From Jiangella alkaliphila (lineage in GTDB: Bacteria > Actinomycetota > Actinomycetes > Jiangellales > Jiangellaceae), in NCBI RefSeq assembly GCF_900105925.1, contig NZ_LT629791.1, positions 1,860,001 through 1,924,000 of the forward strand: a stretch of DNA of 64,000 bases, given 5' to 3'. Both the position numbers and the translations under genes were made by a program. Every line of letters starts with the position of its first letter. The stretch's first letter is position 1. The notes beneath the pieces were generated by a model. That model saw nothing but the letters and a program-made list of their open reading frames with translations. It ran no database searches and was not told where the DNA came from. Below are positions 60,204 through 64,000 of this stretch, one piece after another.

Positions 60204-61631
60204 ATGACCACTCAGAATCTCGCACTCGACATCGCCGGGCACTGGATCGGCGGCGCCGTCACGACGGGCGGCGGGACCATGGACGTCGTCAGCCCGGTCG
60301 ACGGCACCGTCGTCGCGACCGTGCCGCGCGGCACCGCCGCCGACGTCGACCACGCCGTCGCGGCCGCAAGGGCCGCGCTGCCGCACTGGTCGTCGACCAG
60401 CCCGGCCGATCGCGGCGCCGTCCTGCACCGGCTGGCCGGCGAGCTGGCCGCCCGCCGGGAGTCCATCGCCCGCGCCGTCACCGCGGAGATCGGCGCGCCG
60501 ATCGCGCTGTCGCGGGCCGCGCACGCCGGCTTCCCGGTCGCCGTCACCGAGGCGGTGGCGAGCCTCGCCGACCGGATCAACTGGACCGAGGAGATCGGGA
60601 ACTCGCTGGTCGTCCGCGAGCCGGTGGGCGTCGTCGGTGCGATCACGCCGTGGAACTTCCCGCTCCAGCAGGTGATCACCAAGATCGCCCCGACGCTGCT
60701 GGCCGGCAACACCATCGTGCTCAAGCCGGCCGAGACCGCGCCGCTGACGGCGCCGATGCTGGCCGAGGCGGCCGCCGCGGCGGGGCTGCCCGGCGGCGTG
60801 CTGAACATCGTCTACGGCGTCGGCGGGGTCGTCGGCGAGGCGATCACCACCCACCCCGGCATCGACATGGTCTCGTTCACCGGCTCGACCGCCGTCGGCA
60901 AGCGGATCGCCGTCGCGGCGTCGGCCACGGTCAAGCGGGTCGCCCTGGAGCTGGGCGGCAAGACCGCGAACATCGTCCTGCCCGACGCCGACGTGGACCA
61001 CGCCGTCGCCGAGACACTCCGGTACGGGTGGACGAACAGCGGCCAGGCCTGCGGGGCGTGGACCCGGCTGCTGGTGCCCGCCGGCCGGCACGACGAGATC
61101 GTCGCGAAGCTGGTCGCCGAGGCCGCCGCCTACACCGTCGGGGACCCGTGGGACGAGGGCACCCGCATCGGCCCGCTCGCGTCGCAGGCCCAGTGGGAGC
61201 GGGTCAACGGCTACATCGAGCGGGGCGTCGCCGACGGCCTCGACCTCGTGTTCGGCGGGCCGGGCCGGGTCCCCGGCTTCGAGTCGGGCGCGTTCATCCG
61301 GCCGACGATCTTCGCCGGCGTCGACCCGCGGTCGGTCGTCGCCCAGGAGGAGATCTTCGGGCCGGTGCTCAGCGTGATCCCGTACGGCTCGGAGAACGAA
61401 GCTGTCGAGATCGCCGACGGGACGATCTACGGCCTCGGCGCCGCGGTCTTCGGCGAGCGCGACCATGCCCTGGCCGTCGCCCGGCGGCTCGCGGCCGGGC
61501 AGGTCTACGTCAACGGCGCGCCGTTCAACCCGCTCGCGCCGTTCGGCGGCTACAAGCAGTCCGGCACCGGGCGCGAGATGGGCCGCGCCGGCGTCGAGGA
61601 GTTCACCGAGCTCAAGGCGATCCAGCTCTGA
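60204..61631 (+). CDS. NAD(P)-dependent aldehyde dehydrogenase
   Basis: 475 residues with all catalytic elements: Asn151 (ITPWNFPL), Glu249 (LELGGKTANIVL) and nucleophile Cys283 (NSGQACGAWTR). The cofactor loop reads SFTGSTAVGKRI. It oxidises an aldehyde to the carboxylic acid; the substrate is not predictable. It follows the MmyB-like regulator, which probably controls it. Its 3' end overlaps the convergent 2H phosphoesterase gene by 20 bp. Confidence 0.93.
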   Translation: MTTQNLALDIAGHWIGGAVTTGGGTMDVVSPVDGTVVATVPRGTAADVDHAVAAARAALPHWSSTSPADRGAVLHRLAGELAARRESIARAVTAEIGAPIALSRAAHAGFPVAVTEAVASLADRINWTEEIGNSLVVREPVGVVGAITPWNFPLQQVITKIAPTLLAGNTIVLKPAETAPLTAPMLAEAAAAAGLPGGVLNIVYGVGGVVGEAITTHPGIDMVSFTGSTAVGKRIAVAASATVKRVALELGGKTANIVLPDADVDHAVAETLRYGWTNSGQACGAWTRLLVPAGRHDEIVAKLVAEAAAYTVGDPWDEGTRIGPLASQAQWERVNGYIERGVADGLDLVFGGPGRVPGFESGAFIRPTIFAGVDPRSVVAQEEIFGPVLSVIPYGSENEAVEIADGTIYGLGAAVFGERDHALAVARRLAAGQVYVNGAPFNPLAPFGGYKQSGTGREMGRAGVEEFTELKAIQL

Positions 61632-62127
61632 CGGCGGGCCTGCCGAGCGGCCAGCTGGTCAGCACCCGGGAGCGGTGCGGCTCGTACCAGGCGAGGTCGA
61701 CCCGGTCCGCCACGCAGGCCACGGGCACGGCGTGGCCGAGCCGGGACCGGGTCGACTCGACCGACACCTCGGCCGAAGTCTGGTCGAGGGTGACGTGCGG
61801 GACGATCTCGGGGAACGCGCCGCCGTAGGGCGGAAACTGCGGGAACGCCGCGACGAACCGCTCGGTGAGTGTCCGGAACGGGTCGTCCGGCTCCGGTGCG
61901 AGGTAGATGACGCCGTTCGGGAACGTCTCCAGCCGGTGCAGCGTGAACGCGATCGGCGCCGTCGGCGCGACGATGCCCGCCGCCACCTCCAGCGCCTCCG
62001 GGTCCGGCGCGGGCAGGAACGGCGCCAGCACGGTGAGGTGCGCGTGCGTGAAGCCGGGGTCAGGCGAGAGGTACGCGGGATCGTAGTGCTCGAACCGGCC
62101 CCGGACGAACGGCTCCACGGCCGGCAC
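61612..62127 (-). CDS. 2'-5' RNA ligase family (2H phosphoesterase) protein
   Basis: 171 residues from GTG 62127. The HxTx pair is HLTVLAPF and HVTLDQ. The first strand expected before PAVEPFVRG (FTVLQIPV) is encoded upstream of the GTG in the same frame, but no ATG, GTG or TTG is available there outside the previous gene. The real start may therefore lie inside the upstream gene or use CTG. Role is probably hydrolysis of cyclic phosphate ends of RNA or a nucleotide. Its tail overlaps the aldehyde dehydrogenase. Confidence 0.82.
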   Translation of the reverse strand: MPAVEPFVRGRFEHYDPAYLSPDPGFTHAHLTVLAPFLPAPDPEALEVAAGIVAPTAPIAFTLHRLETFPNGVIYLAPEPDDPFRTLTERFVAAFPQFPPYGGAFPEIVPHVTLDQTSAEVSVESTRSRLGHAVPVACVADRVDLAWYEPHRSRVLTSWPLGRPAVRAGSP

Positions 62128-62155
62128 GGGGATCTGCAGGACGGTGAAGCCCCGC

Positions 62156-62440
62156 CTATCCGTCGGCCCAGGCGCGCAGCACGTGCGCGGCCGCCTCCTC
62201 GGCCGTCCAGCCGTAGCCGTCGGCCCGGCGCCGCAGCCGCTTGCGGTCGCGCTTGGACAGCGGCACGACGAGGTCGGCGTCGTCGTCGACGGCGTGCGCC
62301 TTCTTCTTCTGCTTCTTCACCGCCTTGGCGACGGCGGCTTCGTCGACGGCCAGCGAGGAGAGGTGCGGCGCGGCCGAGCGGACGGTGCCGTCGGAGCCGC
62401 GGACCAGGGCAGGCCGCGGCGCGGGCAGGGACGAGCTCAC
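62156..62440 (-). CDS. Small lysine-rich protein, 94 residues
   Basis: GTG 62440 overlaps the stop of an upstream 42-codon frame (GTGA). The product starts [16 protein letters not shown] and has a basic middle [13 protein letters not shown], followed by [20 protein letters not shown] and an acidic/aromatic end. No domain is recognised; nucleic-acid binding is suggested only by composition. It is the last member of a chain parA, minigene, minigene, this gene, all linked by 4-base overlaps. Start could also be read further upstream in the same frame. Confidence 0.65.
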   Translation of the reverse strand: MSSSLPAPRPALVRGSDGTVRSAAPHLSSLAVDEAAVAKAVKKQKKKAHAVDDDADLVVPLSKRDRKRLRRRADGYGWTAEEAAAHVLRAWADG

Positions 62441-62565
62441 AGCGACACCTCGAGATTCGGACCGGGCAACGGCATCTTGCGCCCTCCAGTCACGTGCGGG
62501 CCTGGACCGACGGGCCACGAGGACCTCCGGCCCCCGATGTCCCGCCGGTATTGCCCGGCCCTCAT
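62437..62565 (-). CDS. 42-codon tandem minigene, second copy
   Basis: ATG 62565 overlaps the stop of the first copy (ATGA) and the stop at 62437 overlaps the GTG of the lysine-rich gene. The product begins [12 protein letters not shown] and contains [20 protein letters not shown]. It is basic and Gly/Pro-rich, with no hydrophobic segment. It differs from copy 1 at one internal base and at the last residue (Leu instead of Arg). Coding status is inferred from the overlaps only. Confidence 0.4.
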   Translation of the reverse strand: MRAGQYRRDIGGRRSSWPVGPGPHVTGGRKMPLPGPNLEVSL

Positions 62566-62693
62566 CGGGACACCTCGAGATTCGGACCGGGCAACGGCAT
62601 CTTGCGCCCTCCGGTCACGTGCGGGCCTGGACCGACGGGCCACGAGGACCTCCGGCCCCCGATGTCCCGCCGGTATTGCCCGGCCCTCATCGG
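62444..62693 (-). repeat. Two tandem 125-bp units (repeat R3)
   Basis: 62444-62568 and 62569-62693 are head-to-tail copies with a single clear mismatch (CCAGTCACG against CCGGTCACG). Parts of the unit (GGCCGGAGGTCCTCG, GGGCCGGGCAATACCGGCG on the minus strand) resemble the dispersed repeats R1 and R2. The unit contains a 42-codon open frame. Confidence 0.92.
62562..62690 (-). CDS. 42-codon tandem minigene, first copy
   Basis: ATG 62690 overlaps the parA stop (ATGA) and the TGA at 62562-62564 overlaps the ATG of the second copy. The product begins [12 protein letters not shown] and ends NLEVSR. Because the repeat unit is 125 bp and the frame 129 nt, each copy overlaps the next gene by exactly 4 bases. 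No homologue is known to me. Confidence 0.4.
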   Translation of the reverse strand: MRAGQYRRDIGGRRSSWPVGPGPHVTGGRKMPLPGPNLEVSR

Positions 62694-63487
62694 GATGCCC
62701 CCTTCGAGAACGGGCCGGCGCCGGCCCCGGCCGAGCTCAGCAGCAGCGCGAGGTAGCCGGCGAAGATGCGGCTGACCTCGCGGGCGCCGGGGGACGGCCA
62801 GCGTTGGATCGGCACCGCCGCACCCTGGGCCCGGGCGATGGCCGAGCGCTCCGGCACGACGGGGTCGATGACGAGGTCGCGGTAGGCGGCGATCAGCTCG
62901 TCGACCCGGAACCGGTGCTCGGCGGCGCCGGCGCGGAACCGGTTGACGACGATGCCGGCCGGCCGCAGCCGCAGGTTGTGCGCGCTGCGGACGGCGTCGA
63001 CGGCGTCGAGCGCCTGCTGCGCGCCGGCCAGGGCGAACGCCGTGGGCTCGGTGACGATGAGCGCGGTGTCGCTGGCCGCCAGCGCGTTGCGGGTGAGCTC
63101 GGCCAGGCTGGGCGGGCAGTCGATCAGCACGAGGTCGGCGTCGCGCAGACCGGCGAGCGCGGAGCGCACGTGGTGCCGGCCGGGCGCGCCGTCGGCCGGA
63201 TGGTTACGCCGCTCGAGTGCGGGCTCACCGGCCAGGACGCGGACCTCCTTGCCCCAGCCGCTGACCGCGAGGGCGTCGCCGATGGCCACCGGGCGGTCGC
63301 CGGTGAGGACGTCGTTGGCGGTGAACTCGACGCCGTCGGGCGCGAGCACTGTGGTGGCGTTGCCCTGCGGATCGAGGTCGACGACGACGCAGCGCACGCT
63401 CTGAGCGGCGGCGGCGCCGGCCAGCCCGAGCGTGACGGACGTCTTCCCGACGCCGCCTTTGAGGCTCAGAACGCTGACCACCGGCAC
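62687..63487 (-). CDS. ParA/MinD-type ATPase, orphan
   Basis: 266 residues from GTG 63487. The deviant Walker A is [17 protein letters not shown], with [15 protein letters not shown] (Walker A' and Asp) and [14 protein letters not shown] (Walker B). This is the ParA partition/positioning family. No parB, parS site or replication gene is adjacent, so chromosome or plasmid partition by this copy is doubtful; positioning of some other cargo is possible. Downstream come two 42-codon frames and a lysine-rich gene with 4-base overlaps. Confidence 0.88.
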   Translation of the reverse strand: MPVVSVLSLKGGVGKTSVTLGLAGAAAAQSVRCVVVDLDPQGNATTVLAPDGVEFTANDVLTGDRPVAIGDALAVSGWGKEVRVLAGEPALERRNHPADGAPGRHHVRSALAGLRDADLVLIDCPPSLAELTRNALAASDTALIVTEPTAFALAGAQQALDAVDAVRSAHNLRLRPAGIVVNRFRAGAAEHRFRVDELIAAYRDLVIDPVVPERSAIARAQGAAVPIQRWPSPGAREVSRIFAGYLALLLSSAGAGAGPFSKGASR

Positions 63488-63640
63488 TCCGTGAGTCTCC
63501 CACGAGTCACGGCCGACGTCTCGGTCCCTGGCCGGGCAGCTCAGCGAAACCGGAAACGAGACGCGGTCGCGATAAGCTCGAAGCATCAACCCGGACCCCG
63601 GCGGGTTGCGAGATGTGAACGATGCGAGGAGAGCCGGCCG

Positions 63641-64000
63641 GTGAGCGACCTCATCGATACGACAGAGATGTACCTCAAGACGATCTTCGAACTCGAAGAG
63701 GAAGGCATCGTCCCCCTTCGCGCGCGCATCGCCGAGCGCCTGCACCAGTCTGGTCCCACCGTCAGCCAGACGGTCGCGCGCATGGAGCGCGACGGCCTGC
63801 TGCACGTCGACGAGGACCGCCACCTGGAGCTGTCCGAGAAGGGCCGGCTGCTGGCTATGCGGGTCATGCGCAAGCACCGGCTGGTCGAGCGGCTGCTGGT
63901 CGACGTCATCGGGCTCGACTGGGAGCTGGTGCACAACGAGGCCTGCCGCTGGGAGCACGTGGTCTCCGAGGCGGTCGAGCGCCGCCTGGTCGACCTCCTC
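63641..64000 (+). CDS. IdeR/DtxR-family metal-dependent regulator (3' end outside window)
   Basis: First 120 codons of an iron- or manganese-dependent repressor. It begins [20 protein letters not shown]; the winged helix follows with [20 protein letters not shown] as recognition helix and [20 protein letters not shown]. The metal ligands Met10, and Glu and Cys in [13 protein letters not shown], and the following [10 protein letters not shown], match IdeR. GTG 63641 follows GAGGAG with a 9-base spacer. Iron-dependent repression of siderophore and iron uptake genes is the expected role. Confidence 0.93.
   Translation, partial: MSDLIDTTEMYLKTIFELEEEGIVPLRARIAERLHQSGPTVSQTVARMERDGLLHVDEDRHLELSEKGRLLAMRVMRKHRLVERLLVDVIGLDWELVHNEACRWEHVVSEAVERRLVDLL

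Overview
The window is very high-GC DNA (around 70 percent or more by eye) with dense genes, many 4-base ATGA/GTGA overlaps, many GTG starts and several probably leaderless transcripts. Gene content (DUF3027, DUF2530, IdeR/DtxR, a helicase-associated WYL-like protein, TPR-CHAT proteins) points to an actinomycete of the Jiangella/Streptomyces kind. The genus cannot be fixed from sequence alone.

Region 1 (1-19,690) is a secreted-glycosidase and amino-sugar utilisation locus. A sugar ABC transporter (binding protein and two permeases, minus strand) is divergent from a tightly coupled operon: SIS-domain isomerase/deaminase, ROK sugar kinase, PfkB tagatose/fructose-phosphate kinase and class II bisphosphate aldolase. 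Exported GH20, GH89, GH109-like and GH31 enzymes follow. Together they read as an N-acetylgalactosamine/N-acetylhexosamine pathway: exo-cleavage outside the cell, import, phosphorylation, deamination and isomerisation, second phosphorylation, aldol cleavage. One TCGAT-type motif recurs at four promoters of this locus and is probably a shared operator. A small island (VapBC toxin-antitoxin, DUF4143 ATPase, broken Nudix gene) splits the locus at 13.6-16.1 kb.

Region 2 (19,808-31,079) holds a helicase-associated protein, an MFS transporter, and the most unusual genes of the window: two paralogous cytosolic subtilisin-like proteases in an operon, divergent over 53 bp from an 876-residue TPR-CHAT (caspase-like) protein. 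This looks like a proteolytic signalling, conflict or defence cassette. A HAD phosphatase and a DUF3037/HipA-like kinase pair follow. An IS1380-family element (31,141-32,825) abuts the promoter of a cold-shock gene.

Region 3 (32,889-50,243) is mostly chromosomal housekeeping: cold-shock protein, MFS transporter, DUF3027, a sacsin/Hsp90-like ATPase, two paralogous membrane proteins (one frameshifted), dienelactone-hydrolase-like protein, NCS2 purine permease, DUF2530 protein with a long proline-rich tail, endonuclease/exonuclease/phosphatase protein, MarR-MFS pair and arginyl-tRNA synthetase. Two long perfect or near-perfect hairpins sit between convergent genes.

Region 4 (50,337-64,000) contains the RNA 2',3'-cyclic phosphodiesterase ThpR, phosphoserine aminotransferase, citrate synthase, pyridoxamine phosphate oxidase, a thioesterase-like protein, NagA, PhoD phosphatase, a helix-turn-helix regulator, an aldehyde dehydrogenase, a 2H phosphoesterase, an orphan ParA-type ATPase and the start of an IdeR/DtxR regulator. 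It also carries a dispersed repeat family of about 110 bp, one form of which has become two tandem 42-codon ORFs coupled between parA and a lysine-rich gene, and a gene-free stretch that folds like a structured RNA.
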